This document shows positions 52,859 to 62,294 of a DNA stretch of 64,000 nt, one piece after another. The stretch lies in NCBI RefSeq assembly GCF_000817815.1, contig NZ_JPRD01000043.1:1-64000 (forward strand), written 5' to 3'. Source of the DNA: Vibrio owensii CAIM 1854 = LMG 25443 (GTDB lineage: Bacteria > Pseudomonadota > Gammaproteobacteria > Enterobacterales > Vibrionaceae). The notes beneath the pieces are model-generated. The model did no database searches and was not told the DNA's origin. It was given only the letters and a program-made list of their open reading frames with translations. The translations under genes and the position numbers were made by a program. Each line of letters begins with the position of its first letter. The stretch's first letter is position 1.

Positions 52859-55000
52859 ATGAAGCTTACCCCTGTGTCAGCGGCAGTACTTTCGGTACTT
52901 GCTGCCAGTCAAGTGCACGCCGAATCTAAGGTTTTCTCAATGGAAGAGGTGGTTGTAACCGCCAATAAAATCGATCAGCCATTGTCAAAAGTGGCAGGTA
53001 GTGTCGCGGTTATCACAAACGAGCAAATCGAAGAACGAGGCGAGGCCGAGCTTTATGATGTGCTACGTAACGAACCTGGTGTAAGCGTGACGGGCGGTGC
53101 AGGACGTCCGCAAAACATTACCATCCGTGGTATGACAGGTAACCGCATTATGATCGTTCGTGATGGCATTCGTTCTGCGGATGGCTTCGGTGCGAATGAC
53201 ATTAATGATGCAGTTGGGCGAGATACTTTTGATCTATCCAATTTTGAATCGCTGCAAATCATTAAAGGTGCAAGCTCTTCGGTGCATGGCTCTGGCGCGA
53301 TCGGCGGTGTGGTGATTTTAGAATCCAGTCAGCCGGGTGATTTCTTAAAAGACAAAGACTTCTACACCGATGTTTCCGGTACTTACACCGATATCAGCAA
53401 CAAGTACAAAGGCACGAGTAATCTAGCTTTCCGCTCCGGTGATACAGAGAGTTTGTTCAACGTTTCATACTGGCAAGGGCAAGAGACACGTAACTTTGAT
53501 GAAGATTTGTATAACCGCGACCTAGATGGTTACAGCGGTGCTTATACAATCAACCACTTTTTCAATGAAGAGGTGATGTTGAAAGCCAAAGCGGAACTCT
53601 ACACCCAGAATCAAGAGCGTTTGGAGGGTTCACCGTCCATTCAACCTGATGGCATCTGGCATATTGAAGACTTTGCTGAAGATGAAACCTCCGAAGAGTA
53701 CAGCGCTTACATTGGTGCAGAGGTGACACCGATTAATCCAACTTGGTTCGAAGAGTTGGATACCAAAGTTTACTGGCGTCACACCGAAGTCGTGGAAGAC
53801 ACCAACCGTTTAATGCGCCAAGTGGATCACAATGGTTTGATCACCAAACGTCGCGAGCTGGAACACAAAACCTTCATTGACGAGACAATTGGCTTCCGTG
53901 GTGACTTCACCAATACGATTTATGCAGCAAATGCAGAGCACCAGTTGGCTTACGGTGTCGAGCTTTCTACTGACTATTATGAACGCACAGATAGCGATTC
54001 CAAGATTGATTGGAACGGGGTAACGCCTTCGACCAAACAACCTTTCGCTCCTGCTCGTGCTTATAACATTGGTTTGTACGTTCGAGACATGGTGGAACTG
54101 GATAAATGGACCATCACAGGCGGCCTGCGCTTTGATGCGCACCGTCTAACGCCGGATGGTGAGGGAGAAGTGGGCGGCTTCCCATTAAAGGACATGGATA
54201 GCTCGGAGGTGTCTCCAAGCCTGTCGGTTTCTCGTGAAATGTTTGCCAACAACATCGTTTATGTGTCGTACAACCACGGTTACCGTGCTCCGGAATACGA
54301 CAAAGCATATGGCTTCGTGAACCATGATTTCGTACCACTAACGCCTTTTGTTATCGCACCTAACTTAGACCTAGAAGCTGAGACTTCGGACTCATTTGAA
54401 ATTGGTAACAAGTTCGATAACGGTCGTGCGCATGTCTATGCGTCTGTGTTCTACAACAAGTTTGAAAACTTCATCGATGTTGTGACCACAGGCTTTGACT
54501 CAAGCACTGGTAATTACATCAAACAGTACCAAAACCTTGATGGCGTAGAGACTTATGGCGCAGAGCTTTCTGCGGGGTACGCGCTCACCAAACAATGGGA
54601 CATCAGCACTAAGTTTGGCTACGTAGATGGCAAAGACGCGGAAGGCGAATACGTTCGAAGCATTACGCCATTCGAAGGTAACGCTCAACTGAAATACGCC
54701 AACCAAGACTTCAATGCTTACGTGGCTTGGAACTGGGCCGCTGCTATGGATCGCGTTCCTAAATGCCAGACCACGCTTGGCCTAGCGACAGAGTGTGCGC
54801 AGACAAGCGCGTGGAATACGTTTGATCTTGGCGCAACTTACTACGTTTCCAAAGAACTTCGTGTTAGCGCAAACATCGTCAACCTGTTCGACAAAGAGTA
54901 CATCCGATACCAAGACGTAGCGGGTATCGCTGAGGAAAGTAAGCGTTACTCAACTGAGCCTGGGCGCTACTTCACGCTAAATGCAAAATACGAATTCTAG
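52859..55000 (+). CDS. TonB-dependent outer-membrane receptor
   Basis: A 713-residue receptor. The signal peptide ends near residue 21. A TonB-box-like EEVVVTA (29-35) leads into the plug domain with NEPGVSVTGGAGRPQNITIR and IIKGASSSVHGSGAIGGVV. A 22-strand barrel follows, ending in LNAKYEF. It looks like the haem/siderophore-type group, but its neighbours are two peptidases, so a peptide or protein-bound ligand is plausible. The downstream protease gene begins nine bases after its stop. Confidence 0.9.
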   Translation: MKLTPVSAAVLSVLAASQVHAESKVFSMEEVVVTANKIDQPLSKVAGSVAVITNEQIEERGEAELYDVLRNEPGVSVTGGAGRPQNITIRGMTGNRIMIVRDGIRSADGFGANDINDAVGRDTFDLSNFESLQIIKGASSSVHGSGAIGGVVILESSQPGDFLKDKDFYTDVSGTYTDISNKYKGTSNLAFRSGDTESLFNVSYWQGQETRNFDEDLYNRDLDGYSGAYTINHFFNEEVMLKAKAELYTQNQERLEGSPSIQPDGIWHIEDFAEDETSEEYSAYIGAEVTPINPTWFEELDTKVYWRHTEVVEDTNRLMRQVDHNGLITKRRELEHKTFIDETIGFRGDFTNTIYAANAEHQLAYGVELSTDYYERTDSDSKIDWNGVTPSTKQPFAPARAYNIGLYVRDMVELDKWTITGGLRFDAHRLTPDGEGEVGGFPLKDMDSSEVSPSLSVSREMFANNIVYVSYNHGYRAPEYDKAYGFVNHDFVPLTPFVIAPNLDLEAETSDSFEIGNKFDNGRAHVYASVFYNKFENFIDVVTTGFDSSTGNYIKQYQNLDGVETYGAELSAGYALTKQWDISTKFGYVDGKDAEGEYVRSITPFEGNAQLKYANQDFNAYVAWNWAAAMDRVPKCQTTLGLATECAQTSAWNTFDLGATYYVSKELRVSANIVNLFDKEYIRYQDVAGIAEESKRYSTEPGRYFTLNAKYEF

Positions 55001-55009
55001 GACGAAATC

Positions 55010-57262
55010 ATGAAGCTAAAACCATTGGCGTTTTCGCTGCTTATTGCTTGTACCCCTGCGGCGCAGGCTGCAGAGTGGGATTATCCCTCAACGGACTCTG
55101 TGGTAACGAATGAAGCGCAAGCGAAAACTTATCTAGACAGCCACTACTCAGAAGCTGGCGAGTTTAAGTTCCGTTACAAAACCCAGTCTCAGCTTGGTGA
55201 GCATTACAATTTTGATGTTTGGGTAAACGGTGAATATCAAGCACAGCGTGCCCTCGTAGTAACAACCGATAAAAATCATCACGTTGTGCGAGTGTTTAAG
55301 AGCCTTGAAGATACGATAATTCGCAACGGTAAACCAACGGTTGCAATGGAATTGGAATCGCCTCGCCAACTGCAAGCACAAGAGCCACCGGCTTTGAGCT
55401 CTGGAAATCTGGTTGATGTTGAGGTTTCTTTATTCAACCCAGATCTTCGTACCATGCAACAGCAAGCGGCACCAGAATCGACGTGGTCAGCACTGTCCGA
55501 TTACCCTCAGCCGATCGAGTACGTAACCAAGTCGATTGAGGTTTTACAGTCCGGCGGTAAGTTCTATCTCTCTAACCCAAGATTGAAGCAAGTGGATGCG
55601 ACGGGCTTATTTGCAGCCCCAGCACCTGGTGAAGCTCCTGTACTCGATACGTTGGACTTTCTCAGCGCAGAAGGGGTTCAAGCGTTTGACAGTGTTGATG
55701 AGATGCAAAGCACCGAGTTTGGTGACAATGCGTTCCCACAGTTGATGGCTTTTTATCATCTTGATAGCTCGATCCAATATCTGACAAGCCTGACTTACGA
55801 CTTGTTTGATGAACCGCTTCGTTTTGACGCTCGCGGTTTATCAAAAGATAACTCGACTTACTATTACGGTCCGAAAGCTCTCATGCTGGGTGTCGGTGGT
55901 GTTTCTCCGGATGCAGTCGATGCTGATGTCGTGATACATGAGCTTGGGCATGGCATTCATTACCAAATCGTACCGGATTGGGCGTACGGTCACACTGGTG
56001 CTATCGCAGAAGGTTTTGCTGATTACTGGGCGGGCAGTGCGAGCTACCGCACTCAATATTTGGATGCTTCGCGTCGTGGTCAAGAATTCGAGTTAGATAC
56101 GGTGTTCAACTGGGACGGTGTGTTCGGAACACGCAAAACAACTCGTAGCTTATGGAACCAAAGAGCGCGTTACTTCGAGGGCTCAGAGTATCCAGCGCAC
56201 GTCAGTGTGGGCGGTGAACTAGGCGACGAGCTATGGTCAACGCCACTGTTCCAAGCACTTAAAGCATCGGTTGAGCGATACGGTGATGATACCGATAACG
56301 TGTTCCGTGAGTTTGACGCCATTGTACTTGAAGGCATGTACGGCATTGGTCGTGGCGTGAAAATGCATGATCTGGCGGAATCGACCGTGTTTGCCGCAAA
56401 CACTTTGTTCCCAAATAAAGACTATGCCCAATTCCTGACAGACAGCTTCAACAAACACAACTTACTTAAAGCGCCTCTTCGTGTTCGCTATGACGCTCGA
56501 TACATCGCACAAGATCAAGACGTTGGTGTGAGCCTGAGCCAAACTGGCCGCGAAGCGAGCATCAAAGGGCAATGGCAGCTAAACAACGCATCCGTTTTCG
56601 ACTTTGATGAAACGCTTTCTGACTCGACCTCAATGAAGGTGGCGTTACCAAGCGGTCTGACGTGTGGCACGCAATTCGATTCCTCTATTTCATTGGATTA
56701 CCAATTTGCAGAAGGTTTAAAGACTCACCAGTGGAGTGAACAGGTGATGCTGGTTAATGGTACGCCAGAGCTTGATATCCAGCCTCAATCAGTGAATTCC
56801 GCTTTGCCAGAGCAGGGCGACAGGCTGTTCTCTCAGACGCTATCGGACAAGTCACTCACGATTGATGACTCGTTTGCGGTTTACCTGAACATTGAACATG
56901 ACTCACTGCAGGATCTGCAAGTGACGCTAGTGTCTCCACAAGGCAAATCGGTCGTGCTACTTAGCCATCAATCAAGCAATACCAATGGATTTAAAGGTTA
57001 CTTCACAGCTCAGTATGACGAGGAGTTACAAGCACTTGTCGGTCAACCGAGTTGGGGAACTTGGCGTCTCGAAGTGTCTGACCGCGTGTCAGGAAACTCT
57101 GGGGTGTTGAAAGAGTGGGGTGTGAGTCACTTTGCTCAGTATCAGTGCAGTGCTGATACCACTAAAGAAAGCAGTGGTGGTGGTTCAGGTGGCAGTGGTT
57201 CGCCTTGGACCTTGTTAGGACTTTTCCTGCTTTCAATGGTGAGAGTGATTCGCTCTCGTTAA
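55010..57262 (+). CDS. Secreted zinc metalloprotease with P-domain and GlyGly-CTERM tail
   Basis: A 750-residue precursor. The signal peptide ends near 20, and a propeptide region runs to about 200. The gluzincin active site is H310-ELG-H314 (HELGHGIH) with the third ligand E334 in GAIAEGFADYW. A P-like beta domain (about 570-710) holds IEHDSLQDLQVTLVSPQGK and ends in SGVLKEWGVSHF. The last 30 residues are a Gly/Ser stretch, a hydrophobic span and a basic end, the GlyGly-CTERM signal processed by rhombosortase for proteins exported by type II secretion. It is probably displayed on or shed from the cell surface. Its substrate may supply the receptor encoded upstream. Confidence 0.88.
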   Translation: MKLKPLAFSLLIACTPAAQAAEWDYPSTDSVVTNEAQAKTYLDSHYSEAGEFKFRYKTQSQLGEHYNFDVWVNGEYQAQRALVVTTDKNHHVVRVFKSLEDTIIRNGKPTVAMELESPRQLQAQEPPALSSGNLVDVEVSLFNPDLRTMQQQAAPESTWSALSDYPQPIEYVTKSIEVLQSGGKFYLSNPRLKQVDATGLFAAPAPGEAPVLDTLDFLSAEGVQAFDSVDEMQSTEFGDNAFPQLMAFYHLDSSIQYLTSLTYDLFDEPLRFDARGLSKDNSTYYYGPKALMLGVGGVSPDAVDADVVIHELGHGIHYQIVPDWAYGHTGAIAEGFADYWAGSASYRTQYLDASRRGQEFELDTVFNWDGVFGTRKTTRSLWNQRARYFEGSEYPAHVSVGGELGDELWSTPLFQALKASVERYGDDTDNVFREFDAIVLEGMYGIGRGVKMHDLAESTVFAANTLFPNKDYAQFLTDSFNKHNLLKAPLRVRYDARYIAQDQDVGVSLSQTGREASIKGQWQLNNASVFDFDETLSDSTSMKVALPSGLTCGTQFDSSISLDYQFAEGLKTHQWSEQVMLVNGTPELDIQPQSVNSALPEQGDRLFSQTLSDKSLTIDDSFAVYLNIEHDSLQDLQVTLVSPQGKSVVLLSHQSSNTNGFKGYFTAQYDEELQALVGQPSWGTWRLEVSDRVSGNSGVLKEWGVSHFAQYQCSADTTKESSGGGSGGSGSPWTLLGLFLLSMVRVIRSR

Positions 57263-57287
57263 TTAAAATCAAAAGAAGATAAAATCT

Positions 57288-58721
57288 ATGAAGTTTCAAT
57301 ATTCTTTCGTTGCTATGTCACTAGCCCTAGCTGGCTGTGGCGGTGGTTCTGGTGGTGACACGTCGGCACCGACCTATGATGTAGCTGGCACCATCGTTTC
57401 TGCAGGTACACTTCTTGATACGCCAGTGTGCATCGATTTAAACCAAAACTACGTTTGTGATACGACCGAGCCGAGTGCTAAAACGGATAATGCCGGTAAA
57501 TTTAGCCTGACTTCAAGCGACAAAAACTTACTAACCAGCACCATTCTTGCTCAAGTTAATCAAGGTTCGAACCAAACGTTGCGTCTTGCGGCTCCGGGCC
57601 AAAACTTAGCAACGGGTAACACGGTCAATGGTGTAACAACGTTGCTCGCAGGTCTTGTGGTTGACGGTAAAACCGTTGCTCAAGCTGAAGAGATTGTGAA
57701 AGCGCAACTCACCGATGCCGGCGTTTCTCTGTCTGGTACGGTGATGTCTAACGCAGAAGCCAGCGAGCTAGACAAGCTAGAGCAAAACACGGTTGCACTA
57801 TTAGCTGCGATGCAACCACAACAAATGACCAAAGGCGTAGCGTTGCTTGCTCAAAGCCTTAGCTTCCAAGGTAAATCGTTGGCCTCAGATCTTCTGTCTG
57901 AAGCTCAAGTGAGTGCATTTGCTGAAGAAATTGCAGCGGTTGCTGAACAAACGGTTGGTAGCAACGATACGGGGGCCGTTCTTCATTTTGCTGATGGCGC
58001 AGCAGACGTTGCTGAGGTTCAAGCTTCTTACCCTGGTCAAGATGCGGAATACGGCTTCGACAAAGAGGACAAGCAAACGTCGACAGGCGCAGGCTTTAAG
58101 TTTGTTAAGCTAGATTCACAAGGTGCTGCTTTAGCTGCAGATGCGACTGAGTGGGCTTGTACTATGGACGAGCGTACTGGTCTTGTTTGGGAAAACAAGA
58201 GTGCGGATGCGAGCTCGGTTCAATTTAAAGATCGTACATTCGTGTATGAGTCAGCAACATTCAAACCGTATTACGAAGATCTTGAAGTCGTTGGTTGTGT
58301 GGATGCTGCTGATGGCATCTGTTCAACAAGCCAATATGTTGAACATATAAACAAGCAATCACTATGTGGCATTACTGATTGGCGCCTACCAACATACCAA
58401 GAGTTCTACGATGTTCTCGACTTAGGTGAGACAGAGAAAGATGCCGACGGCAATGTCTATGGTATGACGACAGCTTACTTCCCTCAACAGGGTAAGGGCA
58501 GCCCAGATGTTGAATCAGGTGCTATTTGGCTAAGTGATTTCACATTTAACAATTACTCTAGTTTTAACTACGAAGGTGCGCTTCAGTTTGCAGTAGTTGC
58601 TGCGAAAGGCGCTGACCGTGGTTACGTCAGCTTTGTAGAAATTTATTCTGACAAAGTGGAGCGTGACACTGGCACGTCATTCCAATTCCCAATCCGTCTA
58701 GTAGCAGTTAAGGGCCAATAA
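57288..58721 (+). CDS. DUF1566-domain lipoprotein
   Basis: A 477-residue lipoprotein. The lipobox is LALAGC with Cys17, then a GGGSGG linker. Residues 30-110 form a beta domain with DLNQNYVCDTTEPSAKTD, as in surface carboxypeptidase-like repeats. A helical middle follows. The C-terminal 200 residues are a DUF1566 domain, with TGLVWENK and the signature CGITDWRLPTYQEFYDVLD. DUF1566 occurs in bacterial surface proteins and its function is not clear. It lies 25 bp after the metalloprotease gene and just ahead of a second DUF1566 gene. Confidence 0.85.
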   Translation: MKFQYSFVAMSLALAGCGGGSGGDTSAPTYDVAGTIVSAGTLLDTPVCIDLNQNYVCDTTEPSAKTDNAGKFSLTSSDKNLLTSTILAQVNQGSNQTLRLAAPGQNLATGNTVNGVTTLLAGLVVDGKTVAQAEEIVKAQLTDAGVSLSGTVMSNAEASELDKLEQNTVALLAAMQPQQMTKGVALLAQSLSFQGKSLASDLLSEAQVSAFAEEIAAVAEQTVGSNDTGAVLHFADGAADVAEVQASYPGQDAEYGFDKEDKQTSTGAGFKFVKLDSQGAALAADATEWACTMDERTGLVWENKSADASSVQFKDRTFVYESATFKPYYEDLEVVGCVDAADGICSTSQYVEHINKQSLCGITDWRLPTYQEFYDVLDLGETEKDADGNVYGMTTAYFPQQGKGSPDVESGAIWLSDFTFNNYSSFNYEGALQFAVVAAKGADRGYVSFVEIYSDKVERDTGTSFQFPIRLVAVKGQ

Positions 58722-58722
58722 G

Positions 58723-59295
58723 ATGAAGAAACTAATTACCGCGCTATCTCTTGTCTTGGCTTCTCAAGCAGTCATGGCGGCACAAGAATGTTCAACTGAT
58801 TTTGGAAAAACAGCGCCTAACTCTCGTTACACTTACTCTGATGTTGGGACGGTCACGGATTTAAAAACGGGCCTAACGTGGATGCGTTGCCCTGTTGGCT
58901 CAACGTGGAATGCGGCAAATGAAGCCTGTGATGGCGTTGCGACTAAGATGTCATGGCAGTTAGCGCTATCAACCGCTGAGCAAATCCGCAATGAATCAGG
59001 TAACCATGCTTTACATGACTTCGCTGGCAAAAAGAATTGGCGCTTACCAAACATTAAGGAGTTGGTCGCGTTGACGGAACGTGCTTGCCACAGCCCTGCG
59101 ATGAACGGCACTGCATTCGCAAGTGGCTACACGCTAGAGGTGGGTGATTATGCAGGTTACATCTGGAGTAACACTCCGAACGGTGATGGTTCAAACGTCA
59201 TGGTGTTTGATTCAGTGAATGGTGAGGTTTACAACTGGAGCCCACTAGAGCCAACGAACACTTTCTCTGTTCTACTGGTCACTGGCGAAGAATAA
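58723..59295 (+). CDS. Exported DUF1566 protein
   Basis: A 190-residue precursor. A Sec signal (1-19, SQAVMA) is followed almost only by a DUF1566 domain with TGLTWMRCP, KKNWRLPNIKELVAL and YIWSNTPN. It starts one base after the stop of the lipoprotein gene and ends the operon. Six Cys in the mature protein could form disulphides. It probably works in the same surface complex as the lipoprotein, which is inference from order. Confidence 0.85.
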   Translation: MKKLITALSLVLASQAVMAAQECSTDFGKTAPNSRYTYSDVGTVTDLKTGLTWMRCPVGSTWNAANEACDGVATKMSWQLALSTAEQIRNESGNHALHDFAGKKNWRLPNIKELVALTERACHSPAMNGTAFASGYTLEVGDYAGYIWSNTPNGDGSNVMVFDSVNGEVYNWSPLEPTNTFSVLLVTGEE

Positions 59296-59328
59296 TCACA
59301 CCGTTGGATTTTCTCTAATCCAGATATT

Positions 59329-59357
59329 AAAAAGCTCCGCCAGTGCGGAGCTTTTTT
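59329..59357. terminator. Bidirectional terminator after the DUF1566 operon
   Basis: A perfect 12-bp stem (59329-59340 with 59345-59356), CAGT loop, A5 before and T6 after. It also serves the convergent chemoreceptor gene. Confidence 0.93.
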
Positions 59358-59397
59358 CTTTTCTAACCTTTGAAACTTATCGTGTTGAGCAGAGTGT

Positions 59398-61041
59398 TTA
59401 AACTTGGAACTGCTTAAGTTGGTGCTTTTGGTTTTCTGCTAAGCCAGACAGCTCTTGCGCCGCTGCGGCTGATTGAGTGATACCAGTGACGTTCTGACTC
59501 ACCAATTCATAGATGGTACTCAGGTTGTTATTGATGTCCGACGTTACTTGCTTTTGTTCTTCAGAAGCGGTTGCAACTTGGGTGTTGATCGCATTCAAAT
59601 CTGAAATCGCACTGTTGATGTCGCTCAGTGAACGACTTACTTCTGCAGCAAGCGCTTGGTTGTCTTCCAACATGGCTAAGCTTGAATGCATGCTTTCATT
59701 GGCGTGGCCAGACTGCTGCTGTAGCTCTTCAATGATGGTTTGGATCTCTTTGGTTGATTCTTGAGTTCTCGCTGCCAGCATACGCACTTCGTCAGCAACC
59801 ACGGCAAAGCCTCGACCACTTTCTCCCGCTCGTGCTGCTTCAATCGCCGCATTCAATGCAAGTAGGTTGGTTTGCTCAGAGATGCTCTCAATAACTTCAA
59901 TCACTTTACCAATCTGCTCGGACTGATCTTTAAGCGAGGTGACAACGAGTGCGGCTTCATTCAGTTGATCTGCCATTTTGGTACTCGCGCGCGTGCTTTC
60001 TTCAAACATGCTTAAGCTTTGAGAAGTCAGCTTACTTGCTTCATTCGAAGCGCTATCTGCTTGTTGTGCATTACTTGAAACCTCAGCCGCTGTGGACTCA
60101 AGCTGGTTAATTGCGGATGCTACCTGTTCCACTTCTTGCTTCTCTTGATCGGAGTTTGCACTGCTTTGCGTCATCACGGTTGCCAGTTCGGTCGACGCTG
60201 ACGCAACATCTTCACTGATTCGAATCAGTGAGTCGACCGTACCACGAAGCTGGTGGATGGTTTGGTTTACGTCATGCGCCAGTTGTGAGACTTCGTTCTT
60301 GCCCACTTCGTCGGCTTCTACCAACAAGTTACCTTTTGCGACTTCTCGCATGGTTTCTTGTAGGTTACGGATTGGGGCCACAATGTAGCTTGCCAATAGC
60401 CAACTGATCAAAGAAGCAACAGAAAGAATAATCACCAGAGAGACCGTACTGTAGGTCAATGTGGTGGAGTGAAGAACACCGTTTTCTTCGACTTCGTCAG
60501 TAACGATTTGATTGAGCTTCTTAGACAAGTTGTCGATGGCGTTGATCATGGCTTCACCGGCAAGGCGGTATTGACCCATTGCGGTTTCATACTCTCGGTC
60601 AAAATCGGACGTGGTGTAATCAGAAGAATGCTTGGTATTAAGAAGTGGCGTCATGGTGACACGAGTAAAATCGACGTAATGATTCATGGCATCGCGCATG
60701 GCGTTCACTTCAGTTTGAATGCCTTCAATTTGGTCGATGGAGTTGAGAAATTCTCGGTTGGTTGCCTGACGTTGTTGTAATTGTTGGTTAAGTGTTTTGA
60801 CATCTTCAGCCCTGAAGAGACTGTAGATTGCTTTAATGCGCATCGCGTAAGTGTTGTCTACGATGGAGCTTAACTCTTCTTTATGCACGATAAGGTTATT
60901 GGTGGAAACCGTCACCTTGTCGAATGCTTGTTCTAACTTTCCTATGCCTATGCTCAAACCGACGATGAGAAGTATGACAGTAAAAAGTACGGGCACGAAA
61001 ACCTGTGACTTAATAGACAGCGTACTAAGTAATTGACGCAT
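59398..61041 (-). CDS. Methyl-accepting chemotaxis protein
   Basis: About 547 residues: TM1 near the start (SIKSQVFVPVLF), a periplasmic helical sensor (30-190), TM2, HAMP and a signalling domain with QTNLLALNAAIEAARAGESG. I chose the ATG at 61041 because GAGGG lies just ahead, and the extra 11 residues upstream are not typical. It is a paralogue of the receptor at 18381. It is divergent from pstS, so it could sense phosphate or share the Pho regulation, though this is only positional. Confidence 0.92.
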   Translation of the reverse strand: MRQLLSTLSIKSQVFVPVLFTVILLIVGLSIGIGKLEQAFDKVTVSTNNLIVHKEELSSIVDNTYAMRIKAIYSLFRAEDVKTLNQQLQQRQATNREFLNSIDQIEGIQTEVNAMRDAMNHYVDFTRVTMTPLLNTKHSSDYTTSDFDREYETAMGQYRLAGEAMINAIDNLSKKLNQIVTDEVEENGVLHSTTLTYSTVSLVIILSVASLISWLLASYIVAPIRNLQETMREVAKGNLLVEADEVGKNEVSQLAHDVNQTIHQLRGTVDSLIRISEDVASASTELATVMTQSSANSDQEKQEVEQVASAINQLESTAAEVSSNAQQADSASNEASKLTSQSLSMFEESTRASTKMADQLNEAALVVTSLKDQSEQIGKVIEVIESISEQTNLLALNAAIEAARAGESGRGFAVVADEVRMLAARTQESTKEIQTIIEELQQQSGHANESMHSSLAMLEDNQALAAEVSRSLSDINSAISDLNAINTQVATASEEQKQVTSDINNNLSTIYELVSQNVTGITQSAAAAQELSGLAENQKHQLKQFQV

Positions 61042-61264
61042 GATTGACCCTCTAAAGATTGGAACTATTATCATTTTTGTAAATAAAGCAACCCGATTCT
61101 AATTATTAGGCTTGATATATCAATCATTTAACGATGTTTATTTGTTATGAAATATATTAAAAGCGATGTACTTGGCATTTTGTTATAACCAAATCATTGC
61201 AAAGTATTTTGAGCTCGAAAGTAAATAAAGTTTGATTGCCGATTTATTAAGCAGAAATGACAAC

Positions 61265-61304
61265 GTGTCATAGAGCTTTCAACTAAGTGAAACACAACTG
61301 TCAT
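61265..61304 (+). promoter_or_regulatory. Pho-box-like repeats before pstS
   Basis: GTGTCAT at 61265-61271, then four bases and CTTTCAA (61276-61282), fits the two-repeat Pho box loosely. A perfect CTGTCAT follows at 61298-61304. The spacing from repeat to repeat is 11 and then 22 bp, whole helical turns. PhoB control of pst is well known. Confidence 0.65.
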
Positions 61305-61374
61305 ATTTGGATTCTAAAGTGAGCACCGTTCAAGTGAAACACAACGGCAATAAGGCCACTTAAAGGAAATTGTG

Positions 61375-62196
61375 ATGAAAAAGACAGTAATCGGTGCAAT
61401 CGCACTTCTAGGCGCAATGGCAGTGACTCCTGTTTCTGCTAAAGAAACTATCTCTGCAGTGGGTTCTAGCAGCGTAACTCCACTGATGGAAGTTTTCTCT
61501 GAAACATACATGAAGACAAACCCGAACGTATTTATCGAAGTTCAAGGCCCTGGTTCATCTGCAGGTGTTAAAGCAGCGAAGAACGGTTCTGCTGACCTAG
61601 GTATGTCTTCTCGTAACCTAAAAGATTCTGAAAAAGAGCCAGCGCTAAAAGAAGAAGCGGTTGCTCTAGACGGTATCGCAGTTGTTGTAAACCCACAAAA
61701 CAAACTTACTGGCCTTACAGCTGAGCAAGTTACTGCAATCTACAAAGGTGAAGTAACAAACTGGAAAGACGTTGGCGGTGCAGACAAGCCAATCGTTGCT
61801 ATCACTCGTGACACGGCTTCTGGTACTCGTGGCGCATTCGAAGACATCATGTCTCTCAAAATGAAGATTTCTGGTAAAAAAGTTTCTGCAATCTCTCAAC
61901 GTGCTCAAGTTGCTAACGGTAACGGCGCACTGAAGACAATGGTTGCTTCTAACCCATACGCAATCGGCTACATCTCTCTAGGTACGGTTGATTCATCTGT
62001 AAACGCACTTCCAATTGATGGCATCCAAGCTTCTATAGACAACGTGAAGAACGGTTCTTACAAAGTTGCTCGTCCATTCCTTGTTCTTTACAAAGAAGGC
62101 AAGCCATCAGCTGAAACTCAAAAATTCCTAGACTGGATGCTAACTGACGAAGCGCAAGCGCTAGTTGACCAAAAAGGTTACATCTCAGTTAACTAA
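61375..62196 (+). CDS. pstS: Phosphate ABC transporter, periplasmic binding protein
   Basis: A 273-residue precursor. The signal peptide ends near 22 (TPVSA). The mature protein opens with the family motif SAVGSSSVTPLMEVFSE, then GPGSSAGVKAAKNGSADLGM and TRDTASGTRGAFE, all phosphate contacts. The ATG at 61375 is seven bases after AAAGGAAA; a GTG just before it is less likely. It is the first gene of the pst operon. Confidence 0.95.
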   Translation: MKKTVIGAIALLGAMAVTPVSAKETISAVGSSSVTPLMEVFSETYMKTNPNVFIEVQGPGSSAGVKAAKNGSADLGMSSRNLKDSEKEPALKEEAVALDGIAVVVNPQNKLTGLTAEQVTAIYKGEVTNWKDVGGADKPIVAITRDTASGTRGAFEDIMSLKMKISGKKVSAISQRAQVANGNGALKTMVASNPYAIGYISLGTVDSSVNALPIDGIQASIDNVKNGSYKVARPFLVLYKEGKPSAETQKFLDWMLTDEAQALVDQKGYISVN

Positions 62197-62218
62197 TCCT
62201 ATCGGGACTCTAAAGTTT

Positions 62219-62249
62219 GCTCAGCCCAACGTTTCGGGCTGAGCCTTTT
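62219..62249 (+). terminator. Hairpin between pstS and pstC
   Basis: A 9-bp perfect GC-rich stem (62219-62227 with 62236-62244) then CTTTTC. It is a partial terminator or mRNA-stabilising hairpin that would keep pstS expression above pstC. Confidence 0.8.
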
Positions 62250-62294
62250 CTATCCATTGTGTTCGACGCTATTGCCAAGAACCGTGAGATTTTT

